NCBI RefSeq assembly: GCF_900113175.1
Contig: NZ_FOOK01000003.1
Span: forward strand, 62,001 to 126,000
Reading direction: 5' to 3'
Length of the DNA stretch: 64,000 bases
Source of the DNA: Planifilum fulgidum
GTDB taxonomy: Bacteria > Bacillota > Bacilli > Thermoactinomycetales > DSM-44946
The notes under the pieces are model-generated. The model did not search any database. It saw only the letters and a program-made list of their open reading frames with translations, and had not been told where the DNA came from. This document shows, piece after piece, positions 24,369 to 32,093 of this stretch. Each line of letters starts with the position of its first letter. Within the stretch, counting starts at the first letter, position 1. A program made the translations under genes and the position numbers.

Positions 24369-25472
24369 TTATTTGGCTGATGAACCGATGGGCCGGTAGC
24401 GGTTTTTCGCTTCCTCGGGGAAGACTTCTTCCAAAATGGCATCGATCTGCTTGTCCGTCAGGCTGAATTCGTCAAGGATGGTGTACCGGTTACGCATCGA
24501 GGGAGCCAGGCGGATGGCCCGGCGCATCTCCTCTTTTGTATAGCCGAGGTCCTCGTAATGGGTCGGCAGTCCCAGCTTTTCATAATAGGGGCGGAGCAGT
24601 TCCACTTCTTGGCGCTTGCTTTGCAGGTACTGGGAGATCAGGACGCCGATGGCCACCTGCTCTCCGTGCAGGGCCTTGGCCCCGCAGTGGAAGTCCAGGG
24701 CATGGCTGATCAAATGTTCCGAACCGCTGCAGGGACGGCTGGATCCGGCCACGGACATGGCGATTCCGCTCATGATCAGCGATTCGGCGGCGGACTTCAA
24801 CAGGCTGGACCGGTCCAGATCTCCCCGGTTCACGGTGTTCATGAAGGATTCAACCGCATTTTTGGCCATCAAGGCGGCAAAGGTGTTCATCTCTTCGATG
24901 CCGGCCTGGTGAGCGAGTTGCCAATCGAACAGGGCGGTCCTGTTGGACAAAAGATCGCCGATCCCGGCGGCCGCCAGCCGGGGAGGACTGGATGCCAGGA
25001 TGTCCAGGTCGATCACCACCGCCAGCGGCATTCGAACCCCGATGCTGGTGCTCCGGTGCATCATTTTAATAACGGCAACCGGCGAGCAGATGGCGTCACT
25101 GGAAGCGGCGGTGGGGAACAGGACCACCGGCACGTTGCAGCGGGTTCCGACCACCTTGGATACGTCCAGGGCTTTTCCTCCGCCGATGCCGAAGATGTAG
25201 TCGGGGGTATCCTCCAACACCTTCCGTTCCAGCCGGTTGATGGTGTCCAGCGTGTTGCTTTCGCAGGACAGGATGTGGATCTCTCGCGCCTGGGGCCGGA
25301 TGGTGTCCCGGATCATTCCGGCCAGGTTGAGGGTGTTGTTGCTCCCGCAGATCAGAAACACCTTTTTGTCCTTCAACCATTCGTACACCGGGGTCTTCGG
25401 GAGGCGGGAGACGGCGCCGTGTTCGATGATCAAATGGATGGGAATGCGAATTTTGTTTGCCAATGGAATCAC
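24369..25472 (-). CDS. sn-Glycerol-1-phosphate dehydrogenase (EgsA/AraM) homologue
   Basis: The 367-residue Fe/Zn-alcohol-dehydrogenase-fold protein has the nucleotide-binding turn FGIGGGKALDVSK and FPTAASSDAICSP. The metal ligands are Asp in AAGIGDLLSN, His in SGSEHLISH and His in KALHGEQV. This set is typical of glycerol-1-phosphate dehydrogenases, which reduce dihydroxyacetone phosphate to sn-glycerol-1-phosphate. It sits between a nucleotidyltransferase and an exporter. It could supply G1P for a CDP-activated unit of a surface polymer, for the PcrB enzyme encoded at 32.1 kb, or both. A related dehydrogenase acting on another polyol-phosphate precursor cannot be ruled out. Confidence 0.82.
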   Translation of the reverse strand: MIPLANKIRIPIHLIIEHGAVSRLPKTPVYEWLKDKKVFLICGSNNTLNLAGMIRDTIRPQAREIHILSCESNTLDTINRLERKVLEDTPDYIFGIGGGKALDVSKVVGTRCNVPVVLFPTAASSDAICSPVAVIKMMHRSTSIGVRMPLAVVIDLDILASSPPRLAAAGIGDLLSNRTALFDWQLAHQAGIEEMNTFAALMAKNAVESFMNTVNRGDLDRSSLLKSAAESLIMSGIAMSVAGSSRPCSGSEHLISHALDFHCGAKALHGEQVAIGVLISQYLQSKRQEVELLRPYYEKLGLPTHYEDLGYTKEEMRRAIRLAPSMRNRYTILDEFSLTDKQIDAILEEVFPEEAKNRYRPIGSSAK

Positions 25473-25478
25473 TCCGTT

Positions 25479-26192
25479 TTAATTCAACACGGTTGCGGCC
25501 ATTTTGCGGGCGGTTTCCAAGTCGTTGAAGTCGTCGATTTCGATCCAGGGATATCCGCAGGTGTCCACGCCGACGATGGTGACGGCGTCGGCACAAGCAT
25601 CGTATACGTTCTCATACCAGGCATTGGTGTCGCCGGCTTCGATCATTTGCCGGGCCGTGCGGTAAAGGATTTCCAAATCGGGCTTGGCCAGTTTCGAAAT
25701 CCCGATGTATTCCCCGTCTGCTTTATCCAACGGGATTTTCTTGCTGATCTCCGTCAACCGGCCGTTTTCAAGCTTGACGCGCATCGCTTCTTCCGTCAGT
25801 TTCTTTTGCCGGTCCACCAGGATTGCCGTCGGGGCGTCGTGGTTCAGGAGCAGGGGAATCATGCGATCGTCGTAAAAATCGTCGGAATTGATCAGGAGCA
25901 GGTCGTCCCCGATCGATTCGGTCAAAAGAAAGGAGTAGATGTTGTTCATCGTGTCAAAATGGGAATTGTAGATGAACCGGACATCCGTGCCCCGGAAATG
26001 TTCCTGGATCCGTTCCATCTTGTAGCCGCCGAGAATGTGAATGTCCTTTTCCTTGAATCCGGCCTTCAGGACGCTCTCCACCTGATATTGCACCAGGGGT
26101 TTGTCCTGAACCCGAATCATTGCCTTCGGTTTGTCATCCGTTTCCGGCCGCAATCGGCTGCCTACACCGGCTGCGAGAATAACCACTTTCAT
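25479..26192 (-). CDS. LicC-like sugar/polyol-phosphate nucleotidyltransferase
   Basis: The 237-residue protein is a single nucleotidyltransferase domain: ILAAGVGSRLRPETDDKPKA at the start, LLINSDDFYDD as metal site, and IEIDDFNDLETAR at the end. The blocks MNNIYSFLL and KPLVQYQVE resemble choline-phosphate cytidylyltransferase LicC and inositol-phosphate cytidylyltransferases. In context it most likely charges a phosphoalcohol with CTP to make the CDP-alcohol used by the phosphotransferases. It lies seven bases upstream of the G1P dehydrogenase gene, so CDP-glycerol of the sn-1 series is the simplest product. That is inference. Confidence 0.85.
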   Translation of the reverse strand: MKVVILAAGVGSRLRPETDDKPKAMIRVQDKPLVQYQVESVLKAGFKEKDIHILGGYKMERIQEHFRGTDVRFIYNSHFDTMNNIYSFLLTESIGDDLLLINSDDFYDDRMIPLLLNHDAPTAILVDRQKKLTEEAMRVKLENGRLTEISKKIPLDKADGEYIGISKLAKPDLEILYRTARQMIEAGDTNAWYENVYDACADAVTIVGVDTCGYPWIEIDDFNDLETARKMAATVLN

Positions 26193-26213
26193 TATTCGAC
26201 ACTCCTTGCATCC

Positions 26214-26978
26214 TCAATTCGAATTCAGTGCCTTCAGCACGTGATATAACCGGAACGCTGTCTTTCCCCCCCACAGGATGAGGAAAGAGGCGATGAACCA
26301 GGCGATCAAAGGCAGGCCCGACAGGGATTCCAGCCAGAGAAACAGGGGAAGCATGGCGAAAAATCCGGGCAGCCCGGTGACAAAGGCGACACATTCCCAA
26401 AAAAAGGATGTGGTCCGCATGTCGCTGACCGGATCGCTTTCCTCCGTCTGCATATGGGTGTAATGGTAGGCGAAGGGAATGGCCAAGCCCATCGTGGCAG
26501 CCAGGGTCGCAAGGTAAACCCCCGAGGCGGACCACAGGTCAAGGGATGTTTCCGCGGCCAAGGCGTGAGCCGAAAGGGCGAAGGCTGCCAGAATGGGGAT
26601 GCTCGTGTAACGGATCAGCGTGTCGAGGAAGACCCCCAGCCTGCCGGTTTTCCCTCTGAGACGGGCCAGTTCGCCGTCGATGCAGTCGCACAGATAGCCG
26701 AGGTTGTAGGCGAGGACCGCCGTCAGCATCGCCCAGGGCTTTGTCCACAGCATGAGCCAGCCCGAAAGGATGAAAAAGAAAAGGCTGAGCCAGGTTACCG
26801 CGTTGGGGGTGATCGGAGTACGTCGAAGCAGCAAGGTGATGTAGATGGAGATCCTCCTGAGCACATACCAGGACCAGAGGTCTTCCTTCCGCCGCGGTTT
26901 CTGACACTGGACTCGGTATTCGAGGATCTTGGCCGAATCAACGGGAAGCGTCGGCAAGTTCTTGCGGAGCTCTTTCAT
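26214..26978 (-). CDS. CDP-alcohol phosphotransferase family protein (paralogue A), altered catalytic site
   Basis: The 254-residue membrane protein has the family motif as DCIDGELAR, eight residues, G, three residues, D, three residues, and then Arg where the fourth, catalytic-base Asp belongs (GVFLDTLIR). It also differs from the other two paralogues by lacking the KRDAWW N-terminus. It may be catalytically changed, act as a binding or partner subunit, or use another base. Its start lies inside the end of the glycosyltransferase gene (41-base overlap), so the two are translationally linked. Confidence 0.85.
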   Translation of the reverse strand: MKELRKNLPTLPVDSAKILEYRVQCQKPRRKEDLWSWYVLRRISIYITLLLRRTPITPNAVTWLSLFFFILSGWLMLWTKPWAMLTAVLAYNLGYLCDCIDGELARLRGKTGRLGVFLDTLIRYTSIPILAAFALSAHALAAETSLDLWSASGVYLATLAATMGLAIPFAYHYTHMQTEESDPVSDMRTTSFFWECVAFVTGLPGFFAMLPLFLWLESLSGLPLIAWFIASFLILWGGKTAFRLYHVLKALNSN

Positions 26979-27966
26979 GATTCCTCCAGTAGTGTTTGCT
27001 AAATAAACTCGCGACGGAACCGAGACCCCGGCTGAAATGGAGCAGGAAAAAACTCAACATGCAGGGGAAGAAGTATTTCCATCCCTTTTTTTTGACGATC
27101 CCCCAGGAAGAATAAATCAGCAGCGCAAAATAGGCGCCGATCAGGCTGAGCAGGGTGTATCCGGCCAAAGGGCTGAAAAAGGCCCCGATGCCCAGAACCA
27201 GTCCCACCAGCACGGTCAAAAAGGGGATGAGATGGCGCCACCTCAGCACGCCGATCCCCCGTTTGCTGGCCACCATGGTCCATTTGCCGTCGCTGAAGGA
27301 CTTCTTGATGAAGGCGGACAGGGTGTTGCGCACAAAATAGGTGGAACGGATGGAAGTGGACAGGAAGAAGGTGCCTCCCTGGTTCCGGATCCGGGCATGC
27401 ATTTCCAGATCTTCATTCCGCTTCAGGGTCTCGTCGAAGTAACCGACCTTGTCGAATATCTCCCGCTTGTATGCCGCATAGGGTACGGTGTCCACATATC
27501 CTTCCCAATCCGATTTGGTCGTGCGGAATTTGGAATTGCCGACCCCGAAGGGATGGGAGTAGACGTACGCGTTGACCTCTCCCCAAAAGCCCTTTCCAAC
27601 GGTTTCCACAATCCCGCCCACGCAGGCGGCGGAGGGCACCCGCTGCACAACCCGGTAGGTGCTGGACAGAAAATCCCGGGGAATTTGACTGTGCCCGTCG
27701 ACGCGTATCACGTATTCCCCGTTGGCATGCTGGATGCCCAGGTTCCATCCCGTCGCCAGCGTTTTCTTCGGATTGTTGTACACGCGGATCCGGTCCCGGT
27801 GACGTTTCCGGAATGACTCGATGATTTCCGGACTGCGGTCCACGGATTCCCCGTCCACCACGATGATTTCGTACTTGTCCTGGGGAAAGTCCTGGTTTAA
27901 AATCGCTTCCAGCAGGTTTTCCAAATATTTTTCCTCGTTTCGGACAACCAGCAGAAACGAAAAAAT
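26938..27966 (-). CDS. GT2 family glycosyltransferase with C-terminal membrane region
   Basis: The GT-A fold is complete only if translation starts upstream of the first ordinary start codon. IFSFLLVVRNEEKYLENLLE is the conserved first strand, with IIVVDGESVDRS, VIRVDGHSQIP (DxD equivalent) and KRNEDLEMHARIRNQGG later. Two or three C-terminal hydrophobic segments (about 245-315) anchor it in the membrane. No ATG, GTG or TTG lies between an in-frame TGA and this strand. An ATT at 27966 follows GAGGAG by exactly six bases and is my preferred start; TTG 27924 would delete the first strand. It is the first gene of the island operon and probably adds the priming or repeating sugar. Confidence 0.85.
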   Translation of the reverse strand: MFSFLLVVRNEEKYLENLLEAILNQDFPQDKYEIIVVDGESVDRSPEIIESFRKRHRDRIRVYNNPKKTLATGWNLGIQHANGEYVIRVDGHSQIPRDFLSSTYRVVQRVPSAACVGGIVETVGKGFWGEVNAYVYSHPFGVGNSKFRTTKSDWEGYVDTVPYAAYKREIFDKVGYFDETLKRNEDLEMHARIRNQGGTFFLSTSIRSTYFVRNTLSAFIKKSFSDGKWTMVASKRGIGVLRWRHLIPFLTVLVGLVLGIGAFFSPLAGYTLLSLIGAYFALLIYSSWGIVKKKGWKYFFPCMLSFFLLHFSRGLGSVASLFSKHYWRNHERAPQELADASR

Positions 27967-28035
27967 CGGTTTCTCCTCGATGGCGGATCACTTCTCTCTT
28001 CTGCACTTGCGGCAGTTAATCCCTCGGTCGTACCT

Positions 28036-28064
28036 ATGATAACACGTACCCGTTGTTACGACAA
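28036..28064 (-). promoter_or_regulatory. Sigma-A promoter of the seven-gene envelope operon
   Basis: On the minus strand TTGTCG (28059-28064) and TATCAT (28036-28041) are separated by exactly 17 bases. Transcription would begin near 28029, about 60 bases before the glycosyltransferase start. Confidence 0.65.
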
Positions 28065-28557
28065 TTCTTTTTCCGCCTGTGAGGACTTGGCGCCAATATA
28101 CAATTGATAAAATTTAATATATTACTAATTATTAGTTAAATTACAACCTCCCCATTCCTCAATTTTTCCCGATCGCTTGATGTGACAGGGGTTGGGAGAG
28201 ATTGCGGAACAGGCGAAAATGATTCTGTTTTACAAACCTGTAACGATGATGAAACACTTGATCCCGGGCCGGGAGGGGATTCGGAGACCCCATTTTTGAT
28301 AAAAATTACCATGAACAATGAAACAAATGGAGACAATGCTCGGCATTGGGCCCGGGATGAAAACGAATGTTCCGAAACGGTTTCTGCCGATCGGCCGATC
28401 GGCACCACCTGGAACCACCTTTTGTGGGTTTCGCAGGTGGTTAAGGCTGTTCGTCGCTCAGGAAGGGGGAGGGCGGATTTCGCTTCTTCCCCGGGGAATC
28501 GGTTGCCGGGGTTGGGGATGCTTCCCCCGGTAAGCCGGAGCGGGAAGTCGGCTCTCC
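28065..28557. other. Intergenic region without a supported gene
   Basis: The left part (28080-28140) is very AT-rich. The rest has no frame with a credible start and no domain. It holds an 18-bp perfect palindrome, GCCGATCGGCCGATCGGC (28386-28403), and an AACCACCT...AGGTGGTT inverted repeat (about 28411-28442). Their roles are unknown. Confidence 0.5.
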
Positions 28558-28559
28558 AA

Positions 28560-28593
28560 AAAAAAAACCGGGACAGTCCGTCCCGGTTTTTTG
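28560..28593 (-). terminator. Terminator after the GAF-protein operon
   Basis: AACCGGGAC and GTCCCGGTT form a tight hairpin flanked by an A-run on the left and a T-run on the right. It can terminate the minus-strand operon ending at 28679 and also plus-strand transcripts. Confidence 0.85.
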
Positions 28594-28678
28594 CGGATAA
28601 TTTAAAAGAGAAAAAGGGGAGGGATTCGCCGTTTTCCCGTGGATGGGATGGATGGCCCGAAGGCAAATCGGCTTTGCG

Positions 28679-28870
28679 TCAAGCCTTGTTGTCCGCTTGG
28701 CTGTCCAGCATTCGCCGATATCGCTCAAACTTTTTGTCGATCGATTGAATCACCTGGTCAAACCGGCCGGCTTTCACCAGCTCCATATACTCTTCTCTGC
28801 TGATCTCGCCGGCCCGGTACTGGTCGTGCAATGCCTTGACCCGTTGATGGAAGGTCGGCTTTTTTCTCAT
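28679..28870 (-). CDS. Small charged protein, 63 residues, unknown function
   Basis: The protein is helical and highly charged (HQRVKALHDQYRAGEISREE, then a Lys/Arg/Asp-rich tail). The segment around YRAGEISREEYMEL resembles short oligomerisation modules of the SHOCT kind, but I cannot assign a family. Its start overlaps the stop of the membrane GAF protein by four bases (ATGA), so it is translationally coupled to it. Confidence 0.75.
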   Translation of the reverse strand: MRKKPTFHQRVKALHDQYRAGEISREEYMELVKAGRFDQVIQSIDKKFERYRRMLDSQADNKA

Positions 28871-29787
28871 CCCGGTTTACCCTCCTCAAAGGATCCTTGC
28901 GAGAATTTCCGATCGATGTACAGCAGGGAAGTCAGCACCTTTGCGAAGGCCGCTACATAGCGGGGATACAGGGGGTGCTCGAAAGCATCGGGCACATCGG
29001 CGTTCACGGTCAGGATGCCCAGTTTCTCTTCGTTGGCAAAGATCGGACTGGCGATCATCGATCGGGTTTGGGGTGGGAGCTCGGCAAAGGGGATTTCGCA
29101 GTCCAGGAGTTTGTCCCAATACTTGGTGGACTCGTTCAGCCAGACCCATCCTTCCGGTGATTTGATGGTCAGGGAGGGGCGGTAATTGCGGAAGCTGGAG
29201 CCGAAGCCGATCACTTGATAGGGCCGGAGTCGTCCGCGGTCCTCCGGATCGACGATGAAAACGGCGACGCCCGGATGAACGGCTTTCTCATTGGCCATGG
29301 CCGACTGGATGCTGTCGATCACGTAGGGGTAGTCAATCTCGAAAGCATCTCCCGATTTATTGTACGAACGGATCAGCGCGGTTGATACCCCGTCCGCCAG
29401 GATTTCCAGCACGGCGATGAAATTGTTGTTCCGATCGGCCTCCCTTTTCATGTCCTGTTCAATATGATGCAATATCCTTTTCAACATGTCGATCTTGCGA
29501 TCCTTTTCGTCCATGTAGTCCTTGAGCGGATACAGTCCGGGGGCCACCTCGGCGGCGGACTCCATCTCGTCCGGCAGGCCGCTGATTTCCACATCGGATC
29601 CCGTCGTTTTGTCCATACCCTTTTTTTCGGGGGTTTGAAACCCGTAGGGGATCCATTTGCCTGTGAAAATTCGGTAACAAATCGCGATTGCTGCGAAGAA
29701 GAGCACCAAGGCGAACCCGAGAATGACATATTTCATCCAGGAAAATTCGTCCAGGTTGCCGATGATGTATTCGTCCCACGACGGCAT
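28867..29787 (-). CDS. Membrane-anchored GAF-domain-like protein
   Basis: The 306-residue protein has one transmembrane helix (about 19-40), a variable linker, a helical segment (about 90-125, DEKDRKIDMLKRILHHIEQD), and a C-terminal GAF-like sensory domain. That domain ends in RSMIASPIFANEEKLGILTV, the typical GAF strand pair. No kinase or cyclase output domain is attached, so it probably signals through a partner, perhaps the coupled 63-residue protein. The start is well supported by GGAGGAG and a promoter just upstream. Confidence 0.8.
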   Translation of the reverse strand: MPSWDEYIIGNLDEFSWMKYVILGFALVLFFAAIAICYRIFTGKWIPYGFQTPEKKGMDKTTGSDVEISGLPDEMESAAEVAPGLYPLKDYMDEKDRKIDMLKRILHHIEQDMKREADRNNNFIAVLEILADGVSTALIRSYNKSGDAFEIDYPYVIDSIQSAMANEKAVHPGVAVFIVDPEDRGRLRPYQVIGFGSSFRNYRPSLTIKSPEGWVWLNESTKYWDKLLDCEIPFAELPPQTRSMIASPIFANEEKLGILTVNADVPDAFEHPLYPRYVAAFAKVLTSLLYIDRKFSQGSFEEGKPG

Positions 29788-29806
29788 GAAATCTCCTCCG
29801 AAGCCA

Positions 29807-29835
29807 GTTGTAGTACAAATTTATTCGATTGTCAA
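29807..29835 (-). promoter_or_regulatory. Sigma-A-type promoter of the GAF-protein operon
   Basis: On the minus strand TTGACA (29830-29835) and TACAAC (29807-29812) are 17 bases apart. The start site would fall near 29800, only about 13 bases before the ATG and overlapping the GGAGGAG ribosome site. Confidence 0.5.
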
Positions 29836-30356
29836 TTTCTCAATTCCTTCCTATTTTATATTATATAATAAAAGTTTAAACTATGCTGCCATTTTCCGCG
29901 AAACGTCATGCTGCATTTATAAGGAAAAATAATGAGGCATTCATTGGGCTGTGGCTGTGTCCCGCGTGATTGCGTCTTGTTCCGAAAAAACCTAATGTTT
30001 TATGAGGTTCGGAGGGATTCTTGAATTAGCGCGGGTGTCGATGGGCCGGACGGCTTTCCGAAAATATGGGGCTCGAAATCCTCCCTTCGCTCCCTTTTCC
30101 TATGCCTATGACATTGGGGGGCATCCCATGCCCCCGGGCCGCCCTTTGCCAAAAAAGGGATGGAGCAGAAGAAAGGAGAAGAAGGTGGTAGGATCTTTTT
30201 TGTCGGCGGAGATCCCGGGGATGGACGCCCCGGGTCGGGCGCTTTTTCGTCTGGTATGTAATTTATTATCATTTAAGGAAAATAAAGTTTCTTACAGGCG
30301 TGTCGGGTGAGGCGAAACGGGTTTTGGGAAATAATGGGTGAATAACTTCGGATTTC
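29836..30356. other. Intergenic region without a supported gene
   Basis: The first 50 bases are strongly AT-rich (TATATTATATAATA). A frame of about 100 codons at 30002-30310 shows no domain and is Pro/Gly/Arg-rich as expected by chance. A CCCGGGG/CCCCGGG hairpin near 30217-30237, followed by a short T-run (CGCTTTTTCG), may be a terminator or attenuator ahead of yerB. Confidence 0.4.
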
Positions 30357-31373
30357 GTGAGGAGCGTGATCGCTTTGCGCGGATGGAGTGCGCTGCTGCT
30401 CGCTGTGACGCTGTTGTTGCTGCCGGTGGGATGTGGGTGGATGCCGTCCAAAACCGAGAGGGAAGCGACGGGGGAGCCCGGGGAAGCGGAGCAGCCGCCT
30501 CCGCCGGATCCGCTCACCGGACTGCCTTCGGAGGGGCCCGCTCACCCCACGCTGATGGTGATGGTGAACAATCACCAAAAGGCGAGGCCCCAATCCGGAT
30601 TGAACCGGGCGGATCTGGTGGTGGAGATCCTGGCGGAGGGGGAGATTACCCGCTTTGCCGCCTTTTATCACAGCCGGACCGAGGGAAAAGTGGGGCCGGT
30701 TCGCAGTTTGCGCCCCTATTATTTGGAGTTGGGCCGGGGGTTGAACGCGGTGGCGGTTCATGCGGGCGGCTCGACGGAGGCCCTTGAGGAGGTCCGCACC
30801 AGCGGATGGCCCAGCCTGGACGGGATCCACCAGGATGCCCGGTATTTCCGCAGGGAATCGGACCGGCGCGCGCCCCACAACCTTTACACGGATCTTGGCC
30901 GGCTGCAGGAAGCCGCGCGGATCAAAGGGTACGGGGACCGGGAGACGAAGCGGGTTTATCGGTTCGACGAGGAGGGAGCGACGTCGGAGGGCGAGCCGGC
31001 CGCTGAGATCGACCTGGTTTATCACCGGCTCTACAAGGCAGGCTACCGTTATGACGAAGAATCCGGGGAATACGTCCGCTACACCCAGGGGGAAAAGCAG
31101 GTGGACCGCGAGACGGGCGAGCCTTTGACGATGGACAATGTGCTTGTGATCAAGGCCAAACACCGGGTGAAGGATGCGGCGGGACGCCGGGAAGTGGACC
31201 TGAAGGGGCCCGGTTCGGGGGTTTTGTTTCAGCGGGGAAAAGCGATACCGATCCAGTGGGAGAGCAGAGGCGGGGTGATCGTCCCCGTCCGGAACGGGGA
31301 AATGCTTCCCCTCCTGCCCGGAAAGACCTGGATCAATGTTCTGCCGGAAGACGGGAAGGTCGCGTACCGCTGA
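30357..31373 (+). CDS. yerB: YerB family lipoprotein (DUF3048)
   Basis: This secreted lipoprotein of about 335 residues has a hydrophobic leader ending in the lipobox LPVGC. A proline-rich linker and the DUF3048 domain follow, with PLTGLPSEGPAHPTLMVMVN, NHQKARPQSGLNRADLVVEI and GKVGPVRSLRPYYLELG, and a C-terminal DUF3048_C region (RVKDAAGRREVDLKGPGSG). It lies just before yerC and pcrB-pcrA-ligA, as in Bacillus. The best-spaced start is TTG 30375 (ten bases after GAGGAG), giving a normal lipoprotein signal; GTG 30357 and 30366 are also in frame. Function is unknown. Confidence 0.9.
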   Translation: MRSVIALRGWSALLLAVTLLLLPVGCGWMPSKTEREATGEPGEAEQPPPPDPLTGLPSEGPAHPTLMVMVNNHQKARPQSGLNRADLVVEILAEGEITRFAAFYHSRTEGKVGPVRSLRPYYLELGRGLNAVAVHAGGSTEALEEVRTSGWPSLDGIHQDARYFRRESDRRAPHNLYTDLGRLQEAARIKGYGDRETKRVYRFDEEGATSEGEPAAEIDLVYHRLYKAGYRYDEESGEYVRYTQGEKQVDRETGEPLTMDNVLVIKAKHRVKDAAGRREVDLKGPGSGVLFQRGKAIPIQWESRGGVIVPVRNGEMLPLLPGKTWINVLPEDGKVAYR

Positions 31374-31562
31374 TCGCGGCTTCGGCACCGAAAGGCGGCG
31401 GTTTCCCGGGGGAAGTCGCGCCAATCCGGCGAGGCGGAAGTTTCCGCCCGGGAACTCGCGGGGAGACGGCCGTTCCCTTTCTGCGGGGAGGAATTTCGAC
31501 GGATCGGGTCGAATCGTTTTTATCGGGCAAACGAGCCTCCCGTCGGGAAGGAGAGAGGATGG

Positions 31563-31871
31563 ATGCCGTTGGATAAAATCAACAAAAGGGAGCTGCACCA
31601 ACTGTTTCGGGCGATCCTGAGCCTGAAGACCATCGACGAGTGCTATCAGTTTTTTGACGACCTGTGCACCGTCGGGGAGATCAAGGCTTTCGCCCAGCGA
31701 TTGGAGGTGGCCCGCATGCTCAGGGAAGGCTACACCTACAATCAGATCGAGATTGAAACGGGTGCCAGCACGGCAACCATTTCCCGGGTGAAACGATGTC
31801 TCCATTACGGAATGAACGGCTATGAACTGGTCCTCGACCGGCTTGAGAAGGAAGCGTCGGAAAGCGAGTGA
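31563..31871 (+). CDS. yerC: YerC/YecD family TrpR-like regulator
   Basis: The 102-residue protein matches the TrpR/YerC/YecD family: LHQLFRAILSLKTIDECYQF at the N-terminus and VARMLREGYTYNQIEIETGA, with STATISRVKRCL as the helix-turn-helix. It is a small DNA-binding protein of unknown target, conserved upstream of pcrB-pcrA in Bacillales. Confidence 0.95.
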   Translation: MPLDKINKRELHQLFRAILSLKTIDECYQFFDDLCTVGEIKAFAQRLEVARMLREGYTYNQIEIETGASTATISRVKRCLHYGMNGYELVLDRLEKEASESE

Positions 31872-32093
31872 GGGGATCGGGCTGGATCGACGGGAGGCCG
31901 AGCGGATGATGCCGAAGGACGGGGAAGGGCGGCGGGCGATCGGTCTAACCATGCAGGCGGGGGCGACTCCGCTTTTTTTGTGCGCAGGGGGCGCCTCAAG
32001 CGGCTTCTTCCGTCCGGCGGGCGGACAGGGCGAGGCATGCCGCATTTGCGTTATAATGAGTTAGAGCGTGCGACGAACAGGGGGGAGCCCGAA

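Noticed and set aside
25472-25479. Phosphonate (2-hydroxyethylphosphonate) pathway reading of the dehydrogenase/nucleotidyltransferase pair
   Set aside because: No PEP mutase or phosphonopyruvate decarboxylase gene is in the cluster, and the dehydrogenase motifs fit glycerol-1-phosphate dehydrogenase better.
24558-26249. Plus-strand ORF of 563 codons across the dehydrogenase and nucleotidyltransferase genes
   Set aside because: Composition is that of an antisense frame; the minus-strand genes have clear motifs and ribosome sites.
26938-26978. The overlap of the GT2 gene with phosphotransferase A as a sign of gene fusion
   Set aside because: The frames differ and each gene keeps its own full domain, so it is ordinary translational coupling.
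28136-28748. ORFs on both strands in the intergenic region at 28.1-28.7 kb
   Set aside because: They run through the terminator and palindromes, have no ribosome site at their starts and no recognisable domains.
30002-30310. 102-codon plus-strand ORF before yerB
   Set aside because: No domain, Arg/Pro/Gly-rich, and it crosses a hairpin with T-run; the yerB frame is independent.
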